Source: Mucilaginibacter terrigena (lineage in GTDB: Bacteria > Bacteroidota > Bacteroidia > Sphingobacteriales > Sphingobacteriaceae). From it: a DNA stretch of 64,000 bases. The stretch is from the NCBI RefSeq assembly GCF_004168255.1, contig NZ_SEWG01000004.1, forward strand, positions 434,001-498,000, read 5' to 3'. A program made the position numbers and the translations under genes. Below the pieces are notes generated by a model. It made no database searches. It was given only the letters and a program-made list of their open reading frames with translations, and was not told where the DNA came from. Shown one piece after another: positions 34,683 through 43,867 of this stretch (positions within the stretch are counted from its first letter, which is position 1; each line of letters starts with the position of its first letter).

Positions 34683-36077
34683 TTACAGCGATTCTACAAA
34701 CGCCACAAGGGCATCACGCTCGCTTTTCGACATATTATTTACCTTATTTTTAGCGGATAAGGCTTCACCGCCGTGCCACATAATGGCCTCCATCAGGTTG
34801 CGTGCGCGGCCATCGTGCAAAAAGTTGGTGTGGCCGTTTACCTTTTGGGTAAGGCCTATGCCCCAAAGCGGTGCCGTGCGCCACTCTGTTCCTGTTGCTA
34901 AAAAATCGGGGCGGTTATCGGCCAGGCCGGCACCCATATCGTGCAAAAGCAAATCGGTAAAAGGGTGGATAAGCTGGTTGCTTACCTGCGGCAGGCTTAC
35001 ATCAACCCCGGTGCGCATATCTGCCTTGTGGCATTTAATACACCCCGCAGATTTAAATAAGCCTTTACCCTCCACAACCTTAGCATCGGTTGCGATGCGG
35101 CGTGCCGGTACCGCCAGGCTACGCACGTAAAATTGTACGCTGTGCAGCAGGCTATCCGTCAATTCGTACGATTTGCTGTTAGGGTCGCTGTCAAACTGGG
35201 TTTGGCCTTCGCTGCTCTCTTTTGGGAACAGGAAGTTGGTGATACCGATATCGCCGTTATAAGCCGCTGCTACCTGCTGCAATAAGGTTGGCTGGTTTGC
35301 TTTCCACCCAAAACGGCCCAATACCTTTTGGCTTTTAAGTACATCCCAAACCATGTTAGGTTTCCCGCTGATGCCGTCGCCGTCTTTATCGTCAGCATCG
35401 GCATTGGCTAAAATTGTATTGTCGGAAATAGCTTCTAAAAGCCCCAAACCAAATATCGGTGCCGCCACGCGCGGCGACAGCATTACATTACCCGGCATGG
35501 TAGTATACAGGGCGGTGAATGTATAGGTTGGCGCCCTTAACTTATAAGTTGCGCCATCGGCAAAATGGTAGGTGGTTTCGGTGTAGGTAATAGCTATATC
35601 ACCCTCGCGCGGCTTGCCTAACAGTGCACGGCTTTGCAGCTGGTCGCCATAGCCGGGTACAGGAACCGGGTTACCATGCTCGCCCTCGCCGGGGATACTT
35701 AACCTGAACAGCATATTGGCTGCCGATTCGCCTACACCCGGCACTTTACCGCGCCCATCGGCCACGTGGCACGACCCGCACGATACGTTATTGAATACAG
35801 GCCCCAACCCCGGGTTTAACGGGGCCGGCGCCGATACAAATGTTGCGTTGAATTGCCCGTCGCCAATTTCATGTATCCGTACAAGGTTGGCAGGCAATGA
35901 AGCAAAGGCATGCGAAAAAGCACCTCCGCCCTGGTCAAAGGCGGTTTGGCTGCCGCCGCTTAGCCACTCGCTGTCGGGATTATCATCTGGCGATATACTA
36001 TCAGCTTTCCTGCACGCTACCTGCAAGGCAACCATCGTGGCAAGGATAAATAATACAGCTATAGTAGTCTTTCTCAT
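34683..36077 (-). CDS. Di-haem oxidoreductase family (DUF1111) lipoprotein, 464 aa
   Basis: A lipoprotein-type signal (VALQVAC, Cys22) precedes a protein of the di-haem oxidoreductase-like family. Haem motifs are C100-G-S-C103-H104 and CIKCH at about residue 350, the expected two sites. Family blocks include GFGLLEAI-like IFGLGLLEAISD and DGISGKPN. Members are periplasmic redox proteins, often called thiol oxidoreductases, with no settled reaction. It is the last gene of a four-gene operon and 26 bp after the imelysin gene; such pairs recur in iron-related loci. Confidence 0.88.
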   Translation of the reverse strand: MRKTTIAVLFILATMVALQVACRKADSISPDDNPDSEWLSGGSQTAFDQGGGAFSHAFASLPANLVRIHEIGDGQFNATFVSAPAPLNPGLGPVFNNVSCGSCHVADGRGKVPGVGESAANMLFRLSIPGEGEHGNPVPVPGYGDQLQSRALLGKPREGDIAITYTETTYHFADGATYKLRAPTYTFTALYTTMPGNVMLSPRVAAPIFGLGLLEAISDNTILANADADDKDGDGISGKPNMVWDVLKSQKVLGRFGWKANQPTLLQQVAAAYNGDIGITNFLFPKESSEGQTQFDSDPNSKSYELTDSLLHSVQFYVRSLAVPARRIATDAKVVEGKGLFKSAGCIKCHKADMRTGVDVSLPQVSNQLIHPFTDLLLHDMGAGLADNRPDFLATGTEWRTAPLWGIGLTQKVNGHTNFLHDGRARNLMEAIMWHGGEALSAKNKVNNMSKSERDALVAFVESL

Positions 36078-36103
36078 GTCGGTATATTCGCTCTCTAATC
36101 TTA

Positions 36104-37168
36104 TTATTTGGTGTACTGTACCAAAAATGGTTTTAATTTACCGTCAAGCACTTCGGCAAGCTCGGTAATCTTATTCATGGCGTTCTGCACTTTCGATTGT
36201 TCTGATATTATCGCTTCGCCAAATGGTTTATCAATAGCATCAAGGGCAGCTATCGCGGCGGCATGCTTGCTTTTTATCTCGGCATCCAACGACAGGTTGT
36301 TTGCACGAACCACATCTTCAACACCTTTGCCATCGGCAGCAAAGTTGCCCTGGTAAATAGCCATTATGCCTTTTATATTGTTTGTAAAATCAGTTATCGA
36401 GTTTTTAGCGAAGGGGCTTTCTTCCAGATTAGGATCCTGCTGATCAAACGGTTCCTTCAGTTTTGAATCGGCTACCTCGCCGCAAATGCCTGCCATACCA
36501 TCGGCAATTTGTACAAATGCAGCTTGTTGTGTAGTAAACTCGCTTGATCCTTTGCCCGCATTAGCCAGCTGATCTTTATAACCGTTTGTCCAGCTGTCTT
36601 TCACTTCTTTTGAAAGCTTCACCAGGTTTTGGGTAAGCGCCGCCAGGAAATCTTTTTCACGTGGTTTAAGTTGCGCTGCGGTTTTAGTACCGTTTTGGCC
36701 CCAAAGTATATACTCTATCGGGTGGAAGCCTTTTAACGCATCGTCAAGCCCGTCAACATAGGCTTCGTTAAGCACATCGCTGCTGTTCAGGATGGTTTCA
36801 AGCGCGTTAAAATCAACCGGCCAGGTATCAATGCGCGGGTCGATATTTCCAGATTCAACCGGGCCAAATAACCAGGCCTCGCTTTGCTCCCAGGTGGTGC
36901 GGATAGCTTTCCATTTAGTACGCGCTGTTGCTAAGTTAGCATCGGTAGGTGTGGTGTTCAGCGTAGTAACAGCGGCCTGCAATTCCTGGGTTTTAGCGTA
37001 CATATCATCGTACGATGCGGCGCAAACATTGGCAGATATGTTGGCCAGCACTTCTGTTTTTAGCGTAGCGTTATCGGCATTGTTAACCGGGTCGTTTTTT
37101 GAACAGGATAAGGCCAGCAATGTAACCGGCAATACCAGTGCAATTGATCTTTTGATAGATGTATTCAT
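36104..37168 (-). CDS. Imelysin family lipoprotein, 354 aa
   Basis: A lipoprotein signal (LLALSC, Cys22) is followed by an imelysin (peptidase M75) helical domain. The GFHPIEYILWG segment corresponds to the conserved GxHxxE region, with Glu and His available for metal binding. Imelysins such as IrpA, ICMP and EfeO bind iron or haem and take part in uptake rather than proteolysis. The operon with a di-haem protein, a Rieske protein and a porin supports a metal-handling role. Confidence 0.9.
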   Translation of the reverse strand: MNTSIKRSIALVLPVTLLALSCSKNDPVNNADNATLKTEVLANISANVCAASYDDMYAKTQELQAAVTTLNTTPTDANLATARTKWKAIRTTWEQSEAWLFGPVESGNIDPRIDTWPVDFNALETILNSSDVLNEAYVDGLDDALKGFHPIEYILWGQNGTKTAAQLKPREKDFLAALTQNLVKLSKEVKDSWTNGYKDQLANAGKGSSEFTTQQAAFVQIADGMAGICGEVADSKLKEPFDQQDPNLEESPFAKNSITDFTNNIKGIMAIYQGNFAADGKGVEDVVRANNLSLDAEIKSKHAAAIAALDAIDKPFGEAIISEQSKVQNAMNKITELAEVLDGKLKPFLVQYTK

Positions 37169-37175
37169 ATATGTT

Positions 37176-37601
37176 TTAACTTAAGTGGATGATAATTTGA
37201 TTATTGATAACTTCTGTTTGATACGTTTTTAAAGGGCGCAGGGCGGGTTCTTTAACCACCTTGCCATCCAGGTCGAACACGCTGCCATGTGCGCTGCAAA
37301 ATATTTTGTTGGCAGCCGGGGTAAGGCCCACGCCTTCGTGGGTGCACCTTAAATAAAGGGCTTTGTAAGCTTCGCCATTTTTAATCAGCAGGATATCGTA
37401 CTCTAATTGTTTGCTGCGCACCACCAGCATATTGCCTTTACCTGTAAAGCTATCGGTGCCAACTTCTACCTGCCCGGCTTTTGTACCCGCCAGTTTGATC
37501 ATGGGCAAGGGTGCCGAGCACGATTCTAAAAAAGATAAACCCGAAGCCGTTAATATACATGCCGCGCATCCCGATTTGATAAAGCTTCTTCTGCTGCTCA
37601 T
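37176..37601 (-). CDS. Rieske [2Fe-2S] lipoprotein, 141 aa
   Basis: The start at 37601 (MSSRRSFIKSGCAACILTAS) gives a Tat-like signal and leaves 4 bp to the porin stop; the frame starting at 37622 would overlap it. Cluster ligands are visible as C86-T-H88 and C102-SA-H105. A Cys at the end of the signal (SFLESC) may carry lipid. Such small Rieske proteins probably pass electrons in the periplasm; here the partner may be the di-haem protein of the same operon. Confidence 0.88.
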   Translation of the reverse strand: MSSRRSFIKSGCAACILTASGLSFLESCSAPLPMIKLAGTKAGQVEVGTDSFTGKGNMLVVRSKQLEYDILLIKNGEAYKALYLRCTHEGVGLTPAANKIFCSAHGSVFDLDGKVVKEPALRPLKTYQTEVINNQIIIHLS

Positions 37602-37605
37602 TTTA

Positions 37606-38841
37606 TTAAAAATTATAGGCAACGCCTAAGTTTATAAACCCGTTGTTTTTGAAATACGGTACCTGCTGCGGAAACGGTGTTACAATAAGGGCCTGGTTAA
37701 AATCGCCGGTCATACGTCGCACATAATCGCCTTTAATGGCTATACCCCTGATGGGCTTGTAGGTGAAGCCCCCAACTATATAATGCTTTTCGTTTGCTTT
37801 GTTCTCTATCCCGTTCGATGGTATTTTGGCGTTCAGGTTCAGGTATTCGTACCGGCCAAAAATGATGAAAGCCTTTTCGCCTTTGCTTGCCGGGTATAGC
37901 AGGTCGTATCCTACTTCGGCGTATCCGCCATACATGGTTTGCGGGGTATTATTGGCAAAAGCGCGGTTAATAGCATCCGCATTTTTGATATTAACAACCG
38001 TACCTATAGCACGCACCGTAATACCCGATGCCGAGTACTGCATATTTACCTCGCCCAATGATACCGGGTTACCAAACACCCCCGAGTTAAGCTGCAGGCT
38101 ATCGGCCACGCGCTGTTCCTTAGCTGTTGAACCGCCAATATAGCCTGATGCCTGGATCCTGAAATCGCCCACGTAATATAATAAAGCGGCGTTAACACCA
38201 AGGTTTAAACCATTGGCCGCCTGGCCCAGTTGCCTGCCGCCGCCAATACCATTAGCACTGTTAAAACCTTCGGAGTTTAAGCCGTTGGTAACCGATAAAC
38301 TATAGTTTAAACCGGGGATCTGTGTGAACTGACCGTATAAGCCAACGCCCACTTCGCGCCAGGTTGATGGAATAATTTGCTCTTCCAGAAAGGGCCTGTC
38401 GACACCGTTAAAAGTTGTAGGCAGGTGGTTCTCGTTTATAAAACCTATACGGGGTACAAATAAACCGGCCACTAAATAAGTATTGGGATTAAGGTTGAAT
38501 TTTAAAAAAGCCTGCTCCATTGAAATTTCGCCCAGGCCACTGCTATTGCCGCCGTTGGCTACCAGCGCGTCTTCAACCTCTAATTCGGTAAAAAGGGATA
38601 TTTTATTGTTGAATTTATGCCCTAAGAAAAGCACTACCCTTTTAAGGCTTGCTTCGGCGCTTTTTCTTTTCGTATCGATGCCATATTTAGCTTCGCCATA
38701 ACCCGAGATAACAGTCGCCTGTTGTTTATGAATTAAACCCGCCGAAAGGGAATCTTCCTGTGTTAAAACCTGTGCCGATGCTTTGTTTATGAACAGGCCG
38801 GCTATTAATAATATGATTAAAGTAACTTTCTTGAATTGCAT
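37606..38841 (-). CDS. Outer-membrane porin-like beta-barrel protein, 411 aa
   Basis: A signal peptide (ends KASAQ, about residue 24) is followed by alternating amphipathic strands (SGYGEAKYGID, ISLFTELEVEDA, TYLVAGLFVPRIGFIN, FIIFGRYEYLNLNAK) and ends GFINLGVAYNF with a C-terminal Phe, as in outer-membrane barrels. It resembles phosphate-selective porin O/P-type barrels. It heads the operon with Rieske, imelysin and di-haem genes, so it probably admits their substrate or metal. The specificity cannot be read. Confidence 0.75.
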   Translation of the reverse strand: MQFKKVTLIILLIAGLFINKASAQVLTQEDSLSAGLIHKQQATVISGYGEAKYGIDTKRKSAEASLKRVVLFLGHKFNNKISLFTELEVEDALVANGGNSSGLGEISMEQAFLKFNLNPNTYLVAGLFVPRIGFINENHLPTTFNGVDRPFLEEQIIPSTWREVGVGLYGQFTQIPGLNYSLSVTNGLNSEGFNSANGIGGGRQLGQAANGLNLGVNAALLYYVGDFRIQASGYIGGSTAKEQRVADSLQLNSGVFGNPVSLGEVNMQYSASGITVRAIGTVVNIKNADAINRAFANNTPQTMYGGYAEVGYDLLYPASKGEKAFIIFGRYEYLNLNAKIPSNGIENKANEKHYIVGGFTYKPIRGIAIKGDYVRRMTGDFNQALIVTPFPQQVPYFKNNGFINLGVAYNF

Positions 38842-38870
38842 AGCTCAAATTTGCCTGCAAATATAATTCT

Positions 38871-38891
38871 TATTTAGATTAATTATAATTA
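38871..38891. promoter_or_regulatory. Possible Fur-like site upstream of the porin operon
   Basis: TATTTAGATTAATTATAATTA resembles Bacteroidota iron-response boxes of the TATTTAGA...TCTAAATA type on its left half only; the right half is degraded. It is 30 bp upstream of the porin start codon. This is a weak call made partly on operon content. Confidence 0.3.
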
Positions 38892-38972
38892 AAAATAAAA
38901 TCGATAAAAGTTGCTGTAAATAAGCATTTTACCCGGGTCAATATTTTATAAATTGCAGTTTAACACCATAAC

Positions 38973-39578
38973 ATGAAATACCTGGTTATCTTTTTAACAT
39001 TTGTATCCTTTAATTGCATGGCGCAAGATTATAACACCATGCTTTCCGCCCATCGTAAACAATATAAAGCCGATTTTATAACGGATAAACATTCGCCATT
39101 AAAAGAAGCCGACTTGCCTAACCTGCACTTTTTTGATGCCGACAGCACCTACCGGGTAAATGCCGAAGTGGAATTACTGACCGGTCAACCGATATTTAAG
39201 ATGCCTACATTTAACGGCGCGCAACAAGAGCACATCCGTTATGCGCGGATCAAATTCATGCTGAATGGTAAACCGCAGCAACTGTTTATCTACCAAAACG
39301 TAACCCTATCTAAACGGCCGGAATTTGCCGATTACCTTTTCCTGCCATTTTTAGATCAAACAAATTCTGAAGAAACTTATGGCGGCGGGCGGTACATCGA
39401 CCTTAAAACTACCGACATTAAAAACGGCCACACCCAAATTGATTTTAATAAAGCCTATAACCCATATTGCGCTTACAGCGATGGCTACCAATGCCCTATG
39501 CCGCCACGAGAAAATACCCTGAAGCTAAAAGTTGAAGCCGGCGAGAAACAATATACGGGGGAGAAAAAACACATGTAA
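38973..39578 (+). CDS. Secreted DUF1684 family protein, 201 aa
   Basis: A signal peptide (ends NCMAQ, about residue 18) precedes a DUF1684 domain. The conserved C-terminal block GGGRYIDL followed by DFNKAYNPYCAYSDGYQCPMP with its paired cysteines and PPRENTLKLKVEAGEK is diagnostic. The function is unknown, though a FAD- or metal-binding role has been suggested for the fold. Divergent from the porin operon and monocistronic with its own terminator. Confidence 0.88.
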   Translation: MKYLVIFLTFVSFNCMAQDYNTMLSAHRKQYKADFITDKHSPLKEADLPNLHFFDADSTYRVNAEVELLTGQPIFKMPTFNGAQQEHIRYARIKFMLNGKPQQLFIYQNVTLSKRPEFADYLFLPFLDQTNSEETYGGGRYIDLKTTDIKNGHTQIDFNKAYNPYCAYSDGYQCPMPPRENTLKLKVEAGEKQYTGEKKHM

Positions 39579-39603
39579 TATTTTGAGAAAGGACGAAAAG
39601 ACA

Positions 39604-39652
39604 AAGGACAAAAAACAGAGGTCTAACCACCTTTATCTTTTGTCCTTTTTTT
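39604..39652 (+). terminator. Terminator after the DUF1684 gene
   Basis: AAAGGACAAAA pairs with TTTTGTCCTTT around an AT-rich inner region, followed by a run of T. Confidence 0.7.
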
Positions 39653-39693
39653 AGTTGTTGCAGTGTGTGCAGCTAATCGCTGATCACTAACCT

Positions 39694-39879
39694 CTAAAGG
39701 CTGTTTATCCAGTTTACCAGGTCTTCGCGGGTTTTGCCTGTTTTTTGCTGTAAGCGACCAAGTGTTTCGTCGTCCTTACCTTCTTCGTGTACCAGGTCGT
39801 CGTCTGTCAAATCGCCGTAGGCTTGTTTTATTTTCCCTTTCAACTCGTTCCAGCCGCCTTTTAATTCTAACTTATCCAT
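39694..39879 (-). CDS. CsbD family stress-response protein, 61 aa
   Basis: [29 protein letters not shown] is the CsbD-like signature; the protein is acidic and helical, with no signal or membrane segment. CsbD proteins are induced by general stress, but their molecular role is unknown. The length is normal. Monocistronic. Confidence 0.88.
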   Translation of the reverse strand: MDKLELKGGWNELKGKIKQAYGDLTDDDLVHEEGKDDETLGRLQQKTGKTREDLVNWINSL

Positions 39880-40179
39880 GATTTGTTTCTCCTATTTTAG
39901 ATGTAAATAGAGAACGCTTGATAAGTAGTTTGGTTTGATAAAAGGCGAAAGACTGGTTTAATCTACCCTAAATTAATAAGACGCAGTCGCTCGCCCCCGG
40001 GCGAGTGATCATTATTAGGAGGCCTCCGGCCGCATAGTTCAATTAACGGCGGCAAGATGCGCGCGGCTCTTTGGCGCAATCGCCCCCTTAGTATGTCCTA
40101 ATAGCACCCTCGAATAGTGGTATTACGGCCATAGCTTTGTATTGTACATAATTGATAAAGGATATTAAACTTATAAACT
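39880..40179. other. Intergenic region with GC-rich palindromes
   Basis: About 300 bp between the divergent CsbD and DinB genes. It contains CTCGCCCCCGGGCGAG (39990-40005, 7-bp arms) and GGAGGCCTCC (40018-40027), a GC-rich island in an otherwise AT-rich gap, and promoters for both genes. No ORF was found. The palindromes could be regulator sites, or restriction-like words retained by chance. Confidence 0.4.
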
Positions 40180-40680
40180 ATGAAAGACGAAATTTTAAAC
40201 CGTTTTGATAAAACGACAGATGAGTTAATTGAATTACTTGCCCCGCTCAGCGACGAGCAACTCAATAAGGTTCCTTTTGAAGACAGCTGGACAGCAGGCC
40301 AGGTGGGCGATCATGTTACCAGATCTTATGATGCAGGTGCTGTTTTAAACGGGAATGTAAAAGCGGCAGACCGCGCGCCTGACGAAAAATCGGCCGAGGT
40401 AAGTAAACTATTTTTAGACTATACTATAAAAATGGAATCGCCAAAAGAGATCCTTCCGACAAATGATGTGATAAACAAAGACAACCTGCTTGCCTCGTTA
40501 AAAGCAAGGATCGCAGATTTACGGGAGGTAATTATCAATAAAGACCTAACGGAGATCTGCCTGGATTTTGCCATACCAGGGTTTGGCGAATTTACCCGTA
40601 TGGAATGGATCGGTTTTTTCACGGTTCACACCCAAAGGCATATCCATCAACTGAAGACTATCATTTCAAAAATCAAATAA
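40180..40680 (+). CDS. DinB-fold metal-binding protein, 166 aa
   Basis: Four-helix DinB-like protein. The three histidine ligands expected for the metal site appear as GDHVTRSY near residue 48 and HTQRHIHQL near 150. Members include bacillithiol- and mycothiol-dependent S-transferases (BstA); because this genome encodes BshC, thiol transfer is a possible role. The substrate is not readable. It is followed by a hairpin at 40709-40753. Confidence 0.85.
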   Translation: MKDEILNRFDKTTDELIELLAPLSDEQLNKVPFEDSWTAGQVGDHVTRSYDAGAVLNGNVKAADRAPDEKSAEVSKLFLDYTIKMESPKEILPTNDVINKDNLLASLKARIADLREVIINKDLTEICLDFAIPGFGEFTRMEWIGFFTVHTQRHIHQLKTIISKIK

Positions 40681-40708
40681 ACATTTAAGCTGATCCCATA
40701 AAAACAAA

Positions 40709-40753
40709 AGCCATGAAACAAGATGCTGCAGCGCAATTTCCTGTTTCATGGCT
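40709..40753. terminator. Bidirectional terminator between dinB and acs
   Basis: AGCCATGAAACA pairs exactly with TGTTTCATGGCT around a 21-nt inner region, with A-rich sequence on the left, serving the convergent dinB-like and acs genes. Confidence 0.75.
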
Positions 40754-40773
40754 CTTATAATAGTCTTGGTTCT

Positions 40774-42675
40774 TTACAATGCTCCTGCCTTTATCTCGTC
40801 CACTATAGCAGGATCAAGCAAGGTGCTGGTATCGCCTAAGTTAGCGGTATCGCCTTCGGCGATCTTCCTCAGTATCCGGCGCATAATTTTGCCCGAACGC
40901 GTTTTTGGCAGTCCGCTTACAAACTGGATCTTATCCGGCTTGGCAATGGCGCCTATGATGCGCGCTACCGTCATGATGATATCTTTTTTGGTAAGCTCGG
41001 GATCGTCGTGCAGGTTGGGGCATACCACAAAGGCATAAACACCCTGGCCCTTAATATCGTGCGGGTAACCCACCACGGCGCTTTCTACCACGCTGCTGTG
41101 CATGTTGATGGCATTCTCTACCTCGGCGGTACCAATGCGGTGGCCCGAGACATTCAGCACATCATCTACACGGCCGGTAATGCGGTAATAACCATCCTCG
41201 TCGCGTAAGCAGCCATCGCCTGTAAAATACAGGTTGGGGTAAGTGGCAAAGTAGGTTTGGCGGCAACGCTCGTGGTCGCCGTAGGTAGTACGCAGCATGC
41301 CCGGCCACGGGAATTTCATACAAAGGTTACCGCTTACGCCGTTACCTTCAATCTCTTTACCGTTCTCGTCAACCAAAACGGGTTGTACACCAGGTAATGG
41401 CAAGGTAGCATAGCCCGGTTTGGTTGGCGTTATACCCGCTATGGGTGATATCATAAAGCCGCCGGTTTCGGTTTGCCACCAGGTATCTACTATGGGGCAT
41501 TTGCCCTGCCCTATTTTATCGTTAAACCAGTGCCAGGCTTCCTCGTTTATGGGTTCGCCAACCGAGCCAAGCTTGGTAAGCGAGCTGAAATCTTTTCCTT
41601 TTAACGCATCATCGCCAAAGCTCATCAGCGAGCGGATGGCCGTTGGAGCGGTATATAATATGTTCACTTTATACTTTGCAACAATGTCCCAAAGGCGGCC
41701 CTGGTTTGGCCATGACGGGATTCCCTCGAACATTACCGATGTTGCCCCCTGTGTAAGCGGCCCGTAAGCAATGTATGAGTGACCGGTTATCCAGCCGATA
41801 TCTGCCGTACAAAAATAAACCTCGCCGGGCTGGTACCGGAAGGCATTGCTAAAGGTGTAGCCGGTATAAACCATATAGCCACCGCAGGTGTGCACCACGC
41901 CTTTTGGCTTACCTGTCGAGCCGGATGTATAGAGCACAAACAGCATATCTTCGGCATCCATTTCTTCGGCAGGGCAATCCAGGTTGCCCTGGGTTTCCAC
42001 CTTTTTAACTTCATCTTCCCACCATACATCGCGCCCTTTTATCATCGATACAGGTGTACGGCTGCGGGTTAAAACGATAACTTTTTTTACTGATGAACAC
42101 TGCACCAGCGCGTCATCAATAATTGATTTCAGCGGGATTTCCTTGTTCCCCCTGTAACCGCCATCGGCGGTTATCACAATATTACATTCAGCATCCTTTA
42201 TCCTATCGGCAATAGATTGCGCCGAAAAGCCCCCAAACACCACCGAGTGGATGGCACCTATGCGGGCACAGGCCAGTACGGCAATGGCCAGCTCGGGCAC
42301 CATAGGCATATATATACAAATGCGGTCGCCCTTTTTGGCTCCATTATTTTTTAGCACATTGGCAAACTGGCAAACTTTATCGTGCAACTGGCGGTACGTT
42401 AAAATACGATGATCTTCGGCAGGGTCATTTGGTTCCCAGATTATGGCAGGGGTATCTCCGTTCTTTTCCAGATGGCGGTCGAGGCAGTTTTCGGTAATAT
42501 TAAGTTTGGCGCCTTTAAACCATTCAATTTTAGGTTCTTTAAAATTCCAGTCCAGTACCTTGTCCCACTTCTTTTTCCATAAAAAATTATTGGCTATTTC
42601 TTCCCAAAATTGTTCAGGCTGTTCAACGCTTTTGCGGTACACCTGCTGGTATTCTTCAAATGATTTTACTTGCAT
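40774..42675 (-). CDS. acs: Acetyl-CoA synthetase (acetate--CoA ligase), 633 aa
   Basis: Full-length AMP-forming acetyl-CoA synthetase. The P-loop YTSGSTGKPKGVVHT, DTWWQTETGG, YFTGDGCLRDEDGYYRITGR and the C-terminal lysine motif SGKIMRRILRKIAEGD (the acetylation-regulated Lys) are all present. It activates acetate with ATP and CoA in the cytoplasm. The N-terminal FEEYQQVYRKSVEQPEQFW is the usual ACAS_N domain. Monocistronic, convergent with the DinB gene. Confidence 0.97.
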   Translation of the reverse strand: MQVKSFEEYQQVYRKSVEQPEQFWEEIANNFLWKKKWDKVLDWNFKEPKIEWFKGAKLNITENCLDRHLEKNGDTPAIIWEPNDPAEDHRILTYRQLHDKVCQFANVLKNNGAKKGDRICIYMPMVPELAIAVLACARIGAIHSVVFGGFSAQSIADRIKDAECNIVITADGGYRGNKEIPLKSIIDDALVQCSSVKKVIVLTRSRTPVSMIKGRDVWWEDEVKKVETQGNLDCPAEEMDAEDMLFVLYTSGSTGKPKGVVHTCGGYMVYTGYTFSNAFRYQPGEVYFCTADIGWITGHSYIAYGPLTQGATSVMFEGIPSWPNQGRLWDIVAKYKVNILYTAPTAIRSLMSFGDDALKGKDFSSLTKLGSVGEPINEEAWHWFNDKIGQGKCPIVDTWWQTETGGFMISPIAGITPTKPGYATLPLPGVQPVLVDENGKEIEGNGVSGNLCMKFPWPGMLRTTYGDHERCRQTYFATYPNLYFTGDGCLRDEDGYYRITGRVDDVLNVSGHRIGTAEVENAINMHSSVVESAVVGYPHDIKGQGVYAFVVCPNLHDDPELTKKDIIMTVARIIGAIAKPDKIQFVSGLPKTRSGKIMRRILRKIAEGDTANLGDTSTLLDPAIVDEIKAGAL

Positions 42676-42890
42676 GGCAGTATATAAATGGTGGCGTAAA
42701 TTAGTAATTTATGAGCTATCCGCGCATTAAATTTCAACTTTTTAAAATATTTTAAAAAGTGTATTTTATACACATTACTTTACAGGGAGTTCCTGTTAGG
42801 AACATATCAGCAAGTTTGGGCAATAAAGCGGGTGCCGAATACAGTGCTTTTAGCGATGTTAAAAATATTCGAAATATTTTAAAAACACTA

Positions 42891-42921
42891 TTGCCTATCT
42901 CACTTAAAAACCTGATATTTG
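42891..42921 (+). promoter_or_regulatory. rpmB operon promoter
   Basis: TTG at 42891-42893, a 20-nt spacer and GATATTTG at 42914-42921 fit the Bacteroidota -33/-7 promoter with one mismatch, 44 bp before the rpmB start codon. Confidence 0.6.
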
Positions 42922-42965
42922 CAAACTCTTTTTAGGAAAAGAACGAGAATTAAAAAATATTTGTC

Positions 42966-43199
42966 ATGTCAAGAATTTGTGATTTAACAGGAAAAGGCTA
43001 CATGAACGGCTTTAACGTTTCTAACTCAAACGTTAAAACCAAGCGCAAGTTTTATCCTAACTTAAAACTAAAAAGGTTTTATATCCCTGAAGAAGATAAA
43101 TGGATCACTTTGAAAGTATCTACTTCGGCACTTAAAACCATTACCAAAAACGGTATAACAGCTTGTATCAACAAGTTTGTAAAAAAAGGCTCTATTTAA
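42966..43199 (+). CDS. rpmB: 50S ribosomal protein L28 (bL28)
   Basis: MSRICDLTGKGYMNGFNVS is the standard bL28 N-terminus and the 77-residue length is normal for this phylum. It is a structural protein of the large subunit. First gene of the conserved rpmB-rpmG-DUF4295-ftsY cluster. Confidence 0.97.
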   Translation: MSRICDLTGKGYMNGFNVSNSNVKTKRKFYPNLKLKRFYIPEEDKWITLKVSTSALKTITKNGITACINKFVKKGSI

Positions 43200-43274
43200 T
43201 ATTAATAGATTGTTGGGGCTACGGTAAAGATGTGATATCCTACCATTGGCAGGCAACTCAAAACATAAAAGAAA

Positions 43275-43457
43275 ATGGCTAAGAAAGGCAACAGGGTTCA
43301 GGTAATTTTAGAATGCACAGAGCATAAAACCAGCGGCATGCCGGGTATGTCTCGTTATATTACCACCAAAAACAAAAAGAACACTACCGAAAGACTGGAA
43401 ATGAAAAAATTTAACCCGGTTTTAAGGAAGGTAACTTTACACAAAGAGATTAAATAA
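43275..43457 (+). CDS. rpmG: 50S ribosomal protein L33 (bL33)
   Basis: [18 protein letters not shown] followed by [11 protein letters not shown] is canonical bL33. The zinc cysteine pairs of the C+ form are absent, with a single Cys left, so it is the zinc-free paralogue type. It lies 75 bp after rpmB in the same cluster. Confidence 0.96.
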   Translation: MAKKGNRVQVILECTEHKTSGMPGMSRYITTKNKKNTTERLEMKKFNPVLRKVTLHKEIK

Positions 43458-43533
43458 TCTAAGCTGATTGCTGTAGGTTGCAGGATTATAATTAACCTGT
43501 AATTGTAAGCACAACTTATAAAAACATAAAAAC

Positions 43534-43695
43534 ATGGCTAAGAAAGTAGTTGCAACGCTGAAAGTAGCGGGTAAAGGAAAAGAGTTTTCAAAAGTGATCA
43601 CAATGAGCAAATCACCACGTACGGGTGCTTACTCGTTCAAAGAGCAAATTGTTGCTAACGATTTCATCAAAGATGCTATTGCTGGTAAACAGTAA
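43534..43695 (+). CDS. DUF4295 family small basic protein, 53 aa
   Basis: This short gene runs from the ATG at 43534 to the TAA at 43693-43695. The product starts MAKKVVATLKVAGKGKEFSK and is strongly basic, with SPRTGAYSFKEQIV in its second half. It is the DUF4295 protein that always sits between rpmG and ftsY in Bacteroidota. From memory, a Bacteroidota ribosome structure assigned a new 50S protein (bL38) that may be this family; treat that as a recollection. A ribosomal role also fits the operon. Confidence 0.9.
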   Translation: MAKKVVATLKVAGKGKEFSKVITMSKSPRTGAYSFKEQIVANDFIKDAIAGKQ

Positions 43696-43714
43696 TAACT
43701 TTTAATTAAAATAT

Positions 43715-43750
43715 AAAAGCCGTCTTGTTCGCAACGAGAGGGCTTTTTTT
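43715..43750 (+). terminator. Terminator after the ribosomal protein cluster
   Basis: AAAAGCC and GGCTTTT enclose a partly paired GTCTTG/ACGAGA region and are followed by a run of T. It separates the ribosomal genes from ftsY. Confidence 0.8.
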
Positions 43751-43867
43751 GTTATTGCGGATGCGCTGATAGGATGATACGCAAATATGCCAACCATAAT
43801 ATCCAAACATCCCGGTTAGAATTGTTAATTTGCATATCTGCACATTTAAAATCTGCACATCTTACTT

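Noticed and set aside
39990..40027. GC-rich palindromes as an origin or attachment site
   Set aside because: No DnaA boxes, integrase gene or direct repeats nearby; kept only as an intergenic note.
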